A stretch of DNA of 23,105 nt from the NCBI GenBank assembly GCA_036397475.1, contig DASWIV010000108.1, positions 1 through 23,105 of the forward strand. Direction: 5' to 3'. The translations under genes were made by a program, and so were the position numbers. This stretch comes from DASWIV01 sp036397475 (GTDB lineage Bacteria > JAJVIF01 > JAPKYR01). Below the pieces are notes generated by a model. The model saw nothing but the letters and a program-made list of their open reading frames with translations. It was not told the origin of the DNA and ran no database searches. This document shows positions 14,354-23,105 of the stretch, piece by piece (the first letter of the stretch is position 1; the number at the start of each line of letters is the position of its first letter).

Positions 14354-16918
14354 ATGAACAAATCAGGCAGTTTTACCGGGATTTTAACTATCCTGTTGAT
14401 TATCATGATCGGTTGTACATCCGGAAGTAATTCTCCGGCTGGACCGCCCATACACGACACAATTCCAGATGAATTAACAGCAAACACCCATGGATCGGAT
14501 TCGTCATCGAGAATTCCTCTCGGTGTTTACAGGTTCCGGATCGATTTGAATACCCGCGAAGTGAAGGTCATTCCGGCGAGGCAGATACTGCAGCATTTCA
14601 ACGTGTACCAATACATGCAGCCGCCGAAATGCGACGATTGCTTCCATGTGAAGGTTACCGAGATCGACAGGATAAATCATATCGCATATTTATCCGTGCA
14701 ACTGACCAATCCATTTCCACTTTTAACCGGCTACGATCCGAGGGTGATCATCGATCCCAAGGTGTCCGGCTACTGGCTTGAAAATCCTCCTGCCGGCTTT
14801 GCCGATGGATATTCGGAGCTCTTCAATACGATAAATGGAACAAGGAATTCATTCGTAGCTTTTGCAAAAGAAGAAACAGACAGGTCGGTGCCAGGTGGCG
14901 GAATGGTATCTGGCGACGTTAAGCTGCACTGGCCAAATCCGGGGAGTCTCAGCACGAACGATTTCCTCGTCATTGTCGACTCTTCCTTTCCCGGCAATTG
15001 CCTCGAGCCATACGAAATTTCCAATTTCAACATGCCTGTCCATGAATTTCTGCAGAATGAAGTTGATATTCCTGTTCAGTGCGACGTGAAAGACTGGCAG
15101 GACGATATTTCTTCGGTGGAAGTCCTGATTCAGGAACAGGGAACCGATACAACTGTGCTTTCAACCATTCTCCCGCTAGGGGCGGGGGATACATATTCAG
15201 GCACTTTTGATCTGGACTTCCAGGTGGATCCGGGAGAATACGATCTTTGGATTAAAGCGATATCTACCGGCGATCCAGCCACCGCAATGTGGCAGTTTCA
15301 GACCTTGACCGTAATCGATATCAATAATCAGAAACCGGTAGCACTTGCGACATCCAGTACAGATACAGAGTCAGAATGTATTGAAATTGCCTTCAGCGAT
15401 AATGGCTCGTTCGATCCCGATGGCGGATCGATTATGAAATACGAGTGGGATTTTGAAAACGACGGAACTTATGACGCTGAAGGTGCGAATGTAAACCATA
15501 CGTATCCATCTAATGGCGTTTACTCAGCTAACCTCAAGGTCACAGACGATGAGGGCTCCACCGCAACATTATCCGAGCCGATTGAGATGACAATACTTCC
15601 ATCAGAGCCCATCGCGGCCGGTGAAGCCGATCTGACAGAAACTAACCCCGGGATATCCATAAATTTCGACGGATCGAATTCCACCCCGGAACCGTGTGGC
15701 CAGTTCGAGATCAATTCATGGGAATGGGATTTCGATAATGACGGTACTTTCACGGGATCCGGCGAGACAACATCGCACTCTTACACGGAAACAGGCGAGT
15801 ACGATGTCCAGTTAAGGGTGACAGACACCGGTGGCAAACAGGATATTCTCGATACCCCGATTCATATTTCAATTACAGATGTAATTATCCCGCCGGGTAA
15901 TGTTACCGGATTTTCCGCGTCCGACGGGCTTGGTACTCTCGCCAATAAAACGGTCCGGTTGACCTGGATGCCGGTGCCCAGCACGAATTTTTACGAGATA
16001 GAGCGTCGAGACTGGGAATATGCCGGCGACCTTGAAAATGGATCGTGGCAATGGACACCAGTGACGACTCTCGATTTTCCGGCGACAGCTTTCAACGATC
16101 CCGGTGCGCGGTACTGCGGGACCGATAATCCTATCGAATATCGTATCAGAGCGCTGAATGATGGGGGTACATCTCCGGACTGGGCGACCGACACAGGATA
16201 TCCGAAGCCACGCGAAGTATGGGTATCATTCTGGACATACGCCGAAGACCAGAATGGCACAAACGCCTATGAAACATGGAATCGAGCCAGCGATGACCAG
16301 GGCATCTGCAACCAATTCTGGAATAGATATGGGCTCAATATGAAATTGGAAAATTCTCCCGGGCAATTGCATTACTTCACTAATCCGGCATGGCTGAATC
16401 TGTCAGGCTCCGAAATTATCCCGTTGCACAACGCAAGCGGGAAAGCCAATAATCCTGAAGCGATCAGCGTGTACTATGTGAATAGTGTAGGAGGAGGAAG
16501 CCAGGGCGCATTCACCATCAGCATCTGCGAACACAATCAGAACAACACCCAGAATGTATTTATCGTTATCTATGGTCCCCCCGTATGGGATGGGGATTCA
16601 TCGCTGCCTCATGAAGTGGGCCACGCTGTCGCTAGACTTTACGATGAATACGAGGTTGACCTTAACCACGATGCCAATATAGATTCAGGAGAAACGTGCG
16701 ACGCGTCGCTGCAGAATGATCCCTGTTTCGGGCATTCGTGGCTGATGTTCTGTGACGACGCGGGGACTTACCCCCAGTGGCCGAATATCAACCCACCAAA
16801 CAATTTGATGTGGTACAACTTCAATTTCGCGATCAATAATTACAATATAACCGAGTTACAGGGATTATGGTTCGACGAGTGGATGTCGGCTCACGAGGGC
16901 AATTACCCGATGCCATAG
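14354..16918 (+). CDS. lipoprotein with two PKD domains and an M64-like metallopeptidase domain
   Basis: 854 residues from the ATG at 14354, which starts the signal peptide (lipobox MIGC, C21). AAGGA lies 15 nt upstream, longer than ideal; an in-frame TTG at 14339 abuts it. Residues 50-320 are a divergent copy of the shared lipoprotein domain: C93DDC96, TNPFP in place of HPF, LTGYDPR. PKD 1 is ~326-415 (YEWDFENDG), PKD 2 ~418-508 (WEWDFDNDG), and a fibronectin-III-like segment ~513-616. The C-terminal domain (620-854) has HEVGHAVARLYDEYE at 753-767. HExxH is a zinc-binding and catalytic motif, and the following LYDEY resembles the LADEY of peptidase family M64. DLNHDANIDSGE (769-780) looks like a calcium loop. 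Likely a surface-anchored protease; the substrate is unknown. Convergent with the 16989-19457 gene. Confidence 0.8.
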   Translation: MNKSGSFTGILTILLIIMIGCTSGSNSPAGPPIHDTIPDELTANTHGSDSSSRIPLGVYRFRIDLNTREVKVIPARQILQHFNVYQYMQPPKCDDCFHVKVTEIDRINHIAYLSVQLTNPFPLLTGYDPRVIIDPKVSGYWLENPPAGFADGYSELFNTINGTRNSFVAFAKEETDRSVPGGGMVSGDVKLHWPNPGSLSTNDFLVIVDSSFPGNCLEPYEISNFNMPVHEFLQNEVDIPVQCDVKDWQDDISSVEVLIQEQGTDTTVLSTILPLGAGDTYSGTFDLDFQVDPGEYDLWIKAISTGDPATAMWQFQTLTVIDINNQKPVALATSSTDTESECIEIAFSDNGSFDPDGGSIMKYEWDFENDGTYDAEGANVNHTYPSNGVYSANLKVTDDEGSTATLSEPIEMTILPSEPIAAGEADLTETNPGISINFDGSNSTPEPCGQFEINSWEWDFDNDGTFTGSGETTSHSYTETGEYDVQLRVTDTGGKQDILDTPIHISITDVIIPPGNVTGFSASDGLGTLANKTVRLTWMPVPSTNFYEIERRDWEYAGDLENGSWQWTPVTTLDFPATAFNDPGARYCGTDNPIEYRIRALNDGGTSPDWATDTGYPKPREVWVSFWTYAEDQNGTNAYETWNRASDDQGICNQFWNRYGLNMKLENSPGQLHYFTNPAWLNLSGSEIIPLHNASGKANNPEAISVYYVNSVGGGSQGAFTISICEHNQNNTQNVFIVIYGPPVWDGDSSLPHEVGHAVARLYDEYEVDLNHDANIDSGETCDASLQNDPCFGHSWLMFCDDAGTYPQWPNINPPNNLMWYNFNFAINNYNITELQGLWFDEWMSAHEGNYPMP

Positions 16919-16988
16919 AATTACCAATGTGTTCATCATTATTTTGGGTATCCGATGCTACACGCACCGGGGTTTACAATTTTTTAAG

Positions 16989-19457
16989 TTAATCAATCGA
17001 TATCAGCGACCGGCAGACCACATTGCCTGTAAAACTGGTGCCGCTGTAGTTGTTGCCATCGAGACCATTCTGCGCCTGAATCGATGCGATCTCATTTCCT
17101 TCTTCATCCAGCCAGTAATATCCCAGAATACTGAAATTCAAAATCCCGATAACCGTATCCTGGAAATTCAGAACCTGCCTGAAGCACATTGAATTGATCA
17201 CTGTTTCCTGTCCATCAATTTCCAGCATCGCAGGACCCGTTCCAACAGTCTGGAGTGTGTAGTTGAAATCGAACGTAATTCCCTGGAGTGTAACTGTCCC
17301 GCCACCGGAATCGAAATGCGGATGGCAGGCTGGGAAAGTACCGATGAACGACTCGTTGTAGTTAAGTACATTCAGCGCGCTTTCGTACTGCCCAAGAAGG
17401 TTTTGCTCCCCGCCTTCGGACCCGGGCGAATCAAAGTCGAGCCGGAATGCCACATACTGGCTTCCCTGCTGGGTAGTCTGCTTGAAGAAATAATCCGCTG
17501 TCGGAAAAACAGCCGCTGGCGCGCTTACTTCGGGATCAGCGGGAAGGAAATACTTTCCTGTCGACTCAGGTGACGGCGGCACCACCGTGAAATTATATGG
17601 GCCTGTCGACGATGAATAATTCATCCCTGCGAGATTTGAGATCGGTCCCTCGTAATAATAGAACGTCCGGATTCCATAGGTTGTTGAGTATGAATTATCG
17701 ATCTCATCAAGCCCGAGGCAGAAACTCGGGAAGTCGCCGATCTGGATAGTCAGGGGGGTGTCCAGAATATCAGTATTCAGAGCGGTATCAGTGACTCTTA
17801 ACTGGACTTTATATTCACCGGGATCGGTGTACATATGCTGCGGATTCTGCTCGAGATTTTCGGCGTTGAATCCATCGAGGTCATCGTAGCTGAAATCCCA
17901 TTCCCACTTGGTAATATCCGGTAATCCGTCGGGATCGGTCGAGTCATCGAAAAAGCTGATCGATTCATTTGTCTGTCCGAACGTCTTATCCGCGTGAGCG
18001 GCAGCTGTCGGGGGTGCGTTCGATTCATCGATCACGGTGATCTCAAGTGGTGTATCGAGTAAATCCACATGAGACTCCGAATCGGTTACCCGCAACTGAA
18101 CCTTGTATGTTCCCGGATTTGTGTACGAGATCTGCGTGTTCTGCTGTGTGTCCCCGGGATTGAATCCATCTACCGGATCGAATGAAAAATCCCATTCCCA
18201 CTGGATGATATCGTCGTTGCCATCCGGGTCGGTTGAATCGTCGAACAACATCACGACTTCTTCCGGCATTACGACAGATTTATCCGCGTGGGCGGCGGCT
18301 ATCGGAGGAAGATTATTCGTTACTACCGTATCACCGACTTCAAGAGAAATTACCTGGTATGCTGAAAGATCGAGGTACGGCGGCGAAGTCGAGTTTTCCA
18401 TATCGCTGACTTTTATCAGGCAGAGATATTCTCCCTCTGGAGCGAGTTTTGTATTTTCAACAGTGGCTTCATACGTTGCGTAACCGTCGCTGTTGGAAAC
18501 CCAGTCGGCGGTGACAATCCCGTTGAAAATATCCGGACATTCGATGATCGGCTGGGTGATTGTGTCCAGGCTCTGCCAGTCGAATATATCTATCGCCAGA
18601 ATCGCCTGTCCGCCATCCTTGGTTAACCCGTCGCCGACAGGATTTACCGTCACATCGACTTTCCATGCTTCGGGGCTGTTTGCCGATATCGGAAAATCTG
18701 CCATCGGATTCGTAACAGGCGTAACTGTTGGAGGAGTCCATGAAGCGTCGATAGCGTAGCCTATTACCAGCTGATTGTCGGGCATGTCGATCTCATAAGA
18801 GACCGATTTCGACGATCCCGCGAAAAGTGCGTTTCGTGTATTCGCGGCGCTGTCTGTAATGTGTCTTTTGTAACCATTCACTAATGATGATGGGGCGGCT
18901 GGCGTGGCGAATTTCCCCTTGATGTATCCCTGGAGCCCGCCGGGACCCGAGCCCTGTGTCGTAAAATTATAAAGGCGGGTGAAACCGTCGGCGTTTACAA
19001 GTGCTCCATCGCCTGCAATTCTGTCCGACGTTCCCAGCGACAGAACAGGGAAATTTTTACTGCCGTTGAACATCGCGATACCGCGAACATCGAATCCGGT
19101 ATATGTAGGATTATTAAACGGATGCGTAATCTGCACGTCGAAAATCTTCGTACCGTCAGGTGTGGGGGTAATTCCAAGGATCTTGACGCAATTGGTACAT
19201 GGACCCTGCTCGAGGAACTTGAGGACATTCCAGTGTCCTTCGGTCAGTCGTACCGGGACAAGCTCGGAATCATTCGTTTCGGGATCCAAATATATGTTGT
19301 AGTACGCCCACAGGTAATGGGACGTGGTTCCGGTTTCAAATTGTGGTGTGATGCCAGGATATTGCGGCGCTACCGGATCAGTTCCACTCGAACAGGATAG
19401 TATTAATGTAAGCGCTGCGATAAGCAGTCTCACTGAGAAATGCAGTCGGGTTATCAT
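16989..19457 (-). CDS. lipoprotein with shared N-terminal domain, two PKD domains and an unknown C-terminal domain
   Basis: 822 residues. The ATG at 19457 is set by a near-ideal GGAGG 6 nt upstream and begins the signal peptide (lipobox LILSC, C22). Residues ~47-360 are the shared domain in its best-preserved form: YLWAYYNIYL, LVPVRLTEGHWNVLKF, GPCTNC (C87xxC90), ITHPF (110-114), YTGFDVRGI, DGFTRLYNF and a Pro-rich link. PKD 1 (~384-476) and PKD 2 (~482-573) are near-duplicates, each with AAAHADK, FDDSTDPDG, WEWDFS, YKVQLRVTD and DTPL. The last ~245 residues form an unrecognised, probably beta-rich domain. PKD domains usually act as spacers or adhesion modules on surface proteins. It is transcribed away from the 19686 gene. 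Confidence 0.8.
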   Translation of the reverse strand: MITRLHFSVRLLIAALTLILSCSSGTDPVAPQYPGITPQFETGTTSHYLWAYYNIYLDPETNDSELVPVRLTEGHWNVLKFLEQGPCTNCVKILGITPTPDGTKIFDVQITHPFNNPTYTGFDVRGIAMFNGSKNFPVLSLGTSDRIAGDGALVNADGFTRLYNFTTQGSGPGGLQGYIKGKFATPAAPSSLVNGYKRHITDSAANTRNALFAGSSKSVSYEIDMPDNQLVIGYAIDASWTPPTVTPVTNPMADFPISANSPEAWKVDVTVNPVGDGLTKDGGQAILAIDIFDWQSLDTITQPIIECPDIFNGIVTADWVSNSDGYATYEATVENTKLAPEGEYLCLIKVSDMENSTSPPYLDLSAYQVISLEVGDTVVTNNLPPIAAAHADKSVVMPEEVVMLFDDSTDPDGNDDIIQWEWDFSFDPVDGFNPGDTQQNTQISYTNPGTYKVQLRVTDSESHVDLLDTPLEITVIDESNAPPTAAAHADKTFGQTNESISFFDDSTDPDGLPDITKWEWDFSYDDLDGFNAENLEQNPQHMYTDPGEYKVQLRVTDTALNTDILDTPLTIQIGDFPSFCLGLDEIDNSYSTTYGIRTFYYYEGPISNLAGMNYSSSTGPYNFTVVPPSPESTGKYFLPADPEVSAPAAVFPTADYFFKQTTQQGSQYVAFRLDFDSPGSEGGEQNLLGQYESALNVLNYNESFIGTFPACHPHFDSGGGTVTLQGITFDFNYTLQTVGTGPAMLEIDGQETVINSMCFRQVLNFQDTVIGILNFSILGYYWLDEEGNEIASIQAQNGLDGNNYSGTSFTGNVVCRSLISID

Positions 19458-19685
19458 GAAATTCCTCCACTTGATATAGAGCAGGATTCGCGGTACCAAA
19501 TGCCCTGTAAATACCTGCAAATTTTACTTCACGCGAGTTAAAATCGCAAAGCAATGAATTAAGACGCATTGGTTTCGTTTAAACTAACCCCGATAAATAG
19601 ATGCTTTTGGGGCAGTTTTTCTTCACCCGGGAGCTATTGTATTTACTTATCCTGCAATGTTCCCCATAATTACCGGTTCCGGCAT

Positions 19686-20927
19686 ATGGCTGCATTAGCT
19701 TCAAAATACGAGGAATGGATCAGCGCGAATATCAATGGTGAGTTTGTTACCCGCCCCATTCCGTCACTGCCAGTCTGGGATATCGCTATTAATGAAAAAT
19801 CGTCGACAGATGTTCCCGACCGTCTGGCGGAGCTGATTGACAGTTTGAGAGAGGATTATCCAGTTGTTTATATCGAGGATGACGCTATCAGTGTGGAAGA
19901 TCCGGAAGAGGAAAACTGGAAAAAAGCCGGACGGGACCTGTTTATTGTTCCTCCTGATTTACCCGCGGTCGAGCTTCTCGGCCATATGTATCATGGACTT
20001 ATCAGGATTTACCCGTGTTACAAGATGAAGGACAGCCGGGTTTACGATTACACGAAAAAGGGGAAGACGGATAATCTCGTACGGTTTCTGCTTGATAATG
20101 AAATTCCGGTACTTATCGATGTCGATGCGAAATTTGAACGGGTGACGGTCGCGGTGAATCCCGATCTGGAGGTTCTGATACGTCCAGAAGAGGCATTTTC
20201 GGAAGAATTCAGAAACCGATATCCTGACCTCGCGAATATATCGGCGAGATATATTAAGGATTACTCTGAAAAGGGATTCCGTACATTCGTGGAATTCGTA
20301 AACTGGTACAGTCTGCATTGTCCGGATAGCCAATGTGAATCTCTGGTGAATGATACCCGGCGCTTTCTTGACGGTGGGCAAGATTTGGATGATGAATATG
20401 TCGAGGTTACAGGATTAGATGGCTTCCATGAAAAATTGACTGGATTGATAAACCGGATCGATTTTACCCGTGACCGCCGCAGCGAACAACCTGGCCTTTT
20501 AATACTAGCGGAAGAAGCGATTGCCCGGCACAAAACCGGAATTAATAATTTCGGCCTCGAAGTCAGGATCGGCGAGTACGAATCGGACGACGGAATAAAA
20601 ATTCATTTCGGCCTGGATATGTCGAGAAAATATACAGACAAGTATGAGGCATCCATCTATGCCTTTTTATACCGAAAAGAAGATCCTCCAGCGACTGCCA
20701 TTCCTCAAGCCTCCCTGATCATCCCGGTTTACAATGACGGTGTTGCTCTCAACAAAGGGGAGATCGATTCCGAGGTAGCGAAACAGGTCGCGACAATCCC
20801 GTCTCAACTGCGTAAATACAAATGGCTGGTAATAAAAGATTATTCGATGCTGATCGGCGCCGGATTGCTTTTTCTGATTGTGCTGGTATCCGCGATTATC
20901 GGCACAATAAGATTATTCAGCCGGTGA
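19686..20927 (+). CDS. unrecognised protein with C-terminal transmembrane anchor
   Basis: 413 residues from the ATG at 19686. The frame is open further up to a TTG at 19569, but those ~39 codons read as random Cys/Phe/Ser-rich sequence and no start has a clear Shine-Dalgarno, so the start is uncertain. The protein is soluble and acidic (WDIAINE, DRLAELIDSLREDYPVVYIEDD, FLLDNEIPVLIDVDAKFERVTVAVNPDLEVLI) and ends with one transmembrane helix (~381-406, YSMLIGAGLLFLIVLVSAII) and a short basic tail. With no N-terminal signal, the bulk would face the cytoplasm as in a tail-anchored protein. There are no catalytic motifs I recognise. It sits 54 nt upstream of mutS2 on the same strand with no terminator between, so cotranscription is likely. 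Confidence 0.7.
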   Translation: MAALASKYEEWISANINGEFVTRPIPSLPVWDIAINEKSSTDVPDRLAELIDSLREDYPVVYIEDDAISVEDPEEENWKKAGRDLFIVPPDLPAVELLGHMYHGLIRIYPCYKMKDSRVYDYTKKGKTDNLVRFLLDNEIPVLIDVDAKFERVTVAVNPDLEVLIRPEEAFSEEFRNRYPDLANISARYIKDYSEKGFRTFVEFVNWYSLHCPDSQCESLVNDTRRFLDGGQDLDDEYVEVTGLDGFHEKLTGLINRIDFTRDRRSEQPGLLILAEEAIARHKTGINNFGLEVRIGEYESDDGIKIHFGLDMSRKYTDKYEASIYAFLYRKEDPPATAIPQASLIIPVYNDGVALNKGEIDSEVAKQVATIPSQLRKYKWLVIKDYSMLIGAGLLFLIVLVSAIIGTIRLFSR

Positions 20928-20981
20928 CGGTCGACGCAGGTTTATAGGCGCATCAAATAGAGTTACAATCACCATTCGGAA

Positions 20982-23105
20982 ATGTCAGATCAGATAGACA
21001 TAGCTGACCGCTACTCCCTTGGAGTGCTCGAGTATCCCGCCATCATTAAAAAACTGGCGGGCAGCACTCAATCGAAGCTTGGCTATTCCATTGCCGAAAA
21101 ATTGCTGCCATTGTCTGACAGCCGGGAAATTTCCAGGCGGTTGGACATCACCGACGATGCCCGCCATTTTTTCGACCGCGAGCGTGCCATTCCCACATTC
21201 CAGGGACTTAACGACGTATTCGATTCTGTCGGACGCGCTCAAAAAGGGGGTCAGCTTAATCCGCATGAATTACACCTTGTCAATGTCACTATCAAATCGA
21301 TGAGAGGTGTGAGGCGTGTAATTCGTGATGCCCAGTTCGAGTATCCGGTCCTTAAAAATTATGCGCAACAGATTGGACTGTTCCCTGAGATCGAGGACAT
21401 CATCGATAACGCAATTCATCCTGAGGGCTATGTCCTTGACCGGGCGTCGAGCGAACTGAAACGGATCCGCAGGGAAATATCAACGGAACGCGAGAGGGCT
21501 GAGTCGACAATCGCGGGGATGATCCAGCGGTATTCGAAAAATAATTACCTCAGGGAGCAGAATTTTACGGTACGAAATGGCCGCTATGTTCTTCCGTTCA
21601 GGCAGGACTGCCAGAAAAATGTAAAGGCAGTCGTGCAGTCGAGAAGTCCGAGCGGCGCGACTGTTTTCCTAGAGCCGTACGAACTGGTTGAGCGCAACAA
21701 CAGGCTGACGGAACTTAAAAGCGAAGAGGAATCGGAGATCATCCGGATCCTGATCGAATTATCCGCCATGGTCGGTTCACGTGGATCCGAGATTTCATCG
21801 TCGCTGAATACGTCGGCGTTCCTGGATTTTGCATTCGCCTGTGGCAGGTTATCGTTTGACTGGAAGGCATCGCGCGCCCGATCCGGCAATAAAATTCAGA
21901 TAAAAGACTCCCGCCACCCGATTATTCCTTCCGGCGGGGTAGTGCCGGTCGATATCGAGTTTCCAGGCGAAGCGAAAGGCTTGATCATAACCGGTCCCAA
22001 TGCAGGCGGAAAAACTGTCGCGCTTAAAACCCTGGGACTGTTCGCCCTGATAAACCAGGCGGGGCTCCATATCCCAGCGAGAGATCCGAGTATGCTTCCG
22101 GTCTTCGGATCGGTCCATGCAGACATCGGGGATTTTCAGTCGATCGAATGGAGCCTTTCGAGTTTTTCCGCGCATGTGGTTTTTCTGAAGCGAATGTTCA
22201 AATCACTCGAAGATAACCGGCATACTCCAGGACTTATTCTTCTCGACGAGATCGGGCGTTCTACCGATCCACAGGAAGGAAGCGCACTGGCACTGGCAGT
22301 GATAGAAAAATTACTTGAACTTGACTGCTTTATCGCTGTGACAACACATCTTCCAGCAATCAAGAATCTTGTCCTGGAAGACGATGGCAGGGTCGCCGGA
22401 GCCAGTGTGCAGTTCGACCTGGAAAAGGGAGAGCCGCTTTATAAAATAAAGATCGGGACGCTTGGAGCGAGCTACGCTGTCAATATCGCGAAGAAACTTG
22501 GCCTGAACAGTGACGTACTGAAACGGGCGAATAAATTACTCGAATCGCAAGGCGACCTGTTATCGGTAGACATTCCCGGCCTGGAAAATCAGCTCGAGAA
22601 ATTGAAGCAGGAAGTATCGGACGCGGAAATAAACCAGCAGAAGGCATCGAAATCTCTCGCGGGATTGATCGCTCTTGAGAAATTCATTCTCGATAACGCC
22701 CTTGCAAACGCGGAAAAGATAGCGGCATCGGCTGAAAAGAAACTTGAGGAAGCGAAAAAACTCGCGTCCAGGCTTCCCCACGAGTCCGACCGTACTGAAA
22801 TAACCGATAAACTGAAACAATTGCGAGAGTACCGCGACAGGGTTAAGTCGGCAGTCGATAGTATTGCCGTACCGCCTGAAGCGGTCTCGGTTAGCGGCGA
22901 CGCAGTTGCCGAATTGAATCTCGTATCTGGTGATAAGGTCTGGGTGTTGAATATAAGGAGGGAAGCGGTGCTTGAGGAACTGTCGGAAAAACGCGCTACC
23001 GTGTCAGTAGGAGGGAAGCGGCTGAAAGTAAAACTCGACCAGATCAAGCCGCTTGAAAAGGAAGAGGATGAAGTGAAAAAAGCGAAGGTTAAAGTCCCGC
23101 CCCAG
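20982..23105 (+). CDS. mutS2: MutS2 family ATPase, 3' end outside the window
   Basis: 708 codons are open from the ATG at 20982 to the window edge, with no stop. MutS2 proteins are DNA-structure-binding ATPases; in various species they are linked to suppression of recombination, ribosome rescue or repair. Visible hallmarks: the N-terminal core with SPSGATVFLEPYELVERNN; Walker A GPNAGGKT (G338 on); ILLDEIGRSTDPQEGS with Walker B D422 and E423; and VTTHLPAIKNL. A charged coiled-coil-like segment (about 525-610, rich in Lys/Glu/Ala) is followed by the KOW-like stretch GDKVWVLNIRREAVLEEL. The Smr nuclease domain that usually ends the protein would be the next ~80 residues, beyond the window. The ribosome binding site is weak (CGGAA). 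Confidence 0.95.
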   Translation, partial: MSDQIDIADRYSLGVLEYPAIIKKLAGSTQSKLGYSIAEKLLPLSDSREISRRLDITDDARHFFDRERAIPTFQGLNDVFDSVGRAQKGGQLNPHELHLVNVTIKSMRGVRRVIRDAQFEYPVLKNYAQQIGLFPEIEDIIDNAIHPEGYVLDRASSELKRIRREISTERERAESTIAGMIQRYSKNNYLREQNFTVRNGRYVLPFRQDCQKNVKAVVQSRSPSGATVFLEPYELVERNNRLTELKSEEESEIIRILIELSAMVGSRGSEISSSLNTSAFLDFAFACGRLSFDWKASRARSGNKIQIKDSRHPIIPSGGVVPVDIEFPGEAKGLIITGPNAGGKTVALKTLGLFALINQAGLHIPARDPSMLPVFGSVHADIGDFQSIEWSLSSFSAHVVFLKRMFKSLEDNRHTPGLILLDEIGRSTDPQEGSALALAVIEKLLELDCFIAVTTHLPAIKNLVLEDDGRVAGASVQFDLEKGEPLYKIKIGTLGASYAVNIAKKLGLNSDVLKRANKLLESQGDLLSVDIPGLENQLEKLKQEVSDAEINQQKASKSLAGLIALEKFILDNALANAEKIAASAEKKLEEAKKLASRLPHESDRTEITDKLKQLREYRDRVKSAVDSIAVPPEAVSVSGDAVAELNLVSGDKVWVLNIRREAVLEELSEKRATVSVGGKRLKVKLDQIKPLEKEEDEVKKAKVKVPPQ

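Noticed and set aside
14639..14656. CDDCFH in the metallopeptidase lipoprotein and GPCTNC/GPCTSC in paralogues considered as heme sites
   Set aside because: The residue directly after the second Cys is Phe or Val, not His, so none is a CxxCH heme-attachment motif.
16952..16985. Possible terminator between the convergent genes (CCGATGC / GCACCGG with a downstream T run)
   Set aside because: The stem has a mismatch and the T run starts about 9 nt after it; too weak to list as a feature.

Overview
The window reads as chromosome of an uncultured diderm (Gram-negative type) bacterium. Almost every large protein has a lipoprotein signal peptide with a lipobox cysteine. One is a 32-heme c-type cytochrome. 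The right end carries the housekeeping gene mutS2. Base composition looks moderate. No single gene fixes the phylum, so I do not name one.

Layout. 1-217: 3' end of an unrecognised gene, followed by a vestigial gene start and a bidirectional terminator (350-388). 407-1411 (-): membrane-anchored methionine sulfoxide reductase, domain order MsrB-MsrA, with a TATAAT promoter and a 31-bp near-palindrome over its -35 region. 1636-3124 (+): lipoprotein gene broken by a deletion/frameshift at about 2000-2013, leaving an N-terminal lipoprotein stub and a six-repeat DFDPGPG propeller. 3191-4090 (-): decayed pseudogene with two frameshifts and no 5' end. 12930-4145 (-): apparent three-gene operon of a 903-aa lipoprotein, a 1398-aa cytochrome and a 581-aa lipoprotein, closed by a strong intrinsic terminator at 4092-4125. 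13418-14227 (-): two-domain VOC (glyoxalase-fold) protein, divergent from 14354-16918 (+), a lipoprotein with two PKD domains and an M64-like HEVGH metallopeptidase domain. 16989-19457 (-): lipoprotein with two PKD domains. 19686-20927 (+): unrecognised protein with a C-terminal membrane anchor. 20982-end (+): mutS2, cut by the window.

Two things stand out. First, the cytochrome is four tandem copies of one eight-heme module (4 x 8 = 32 CxxCH), a covalently concatenated heme wire on a lipid anchor. Second, five lipoproteins share one N-terminal domain, including both neighbours of the cytochrome. It carries LWG-like, P.R, HPF and TGFDVRG motifs and is attached to different C-terminal modules: propeller, acidic beta domain, KNH1-like Ig fold, PKD plus peptidase, or PKD plus an unknown domain. 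This suggests a cell-surface system in which a common display domain is recombined with different effectors. The operon may build a surface electron-transfer complex from the cytochrome and two family members. The gene wreckage at 218-300, 1990-2013 and 3191-4090 shows that the locus is turning over.
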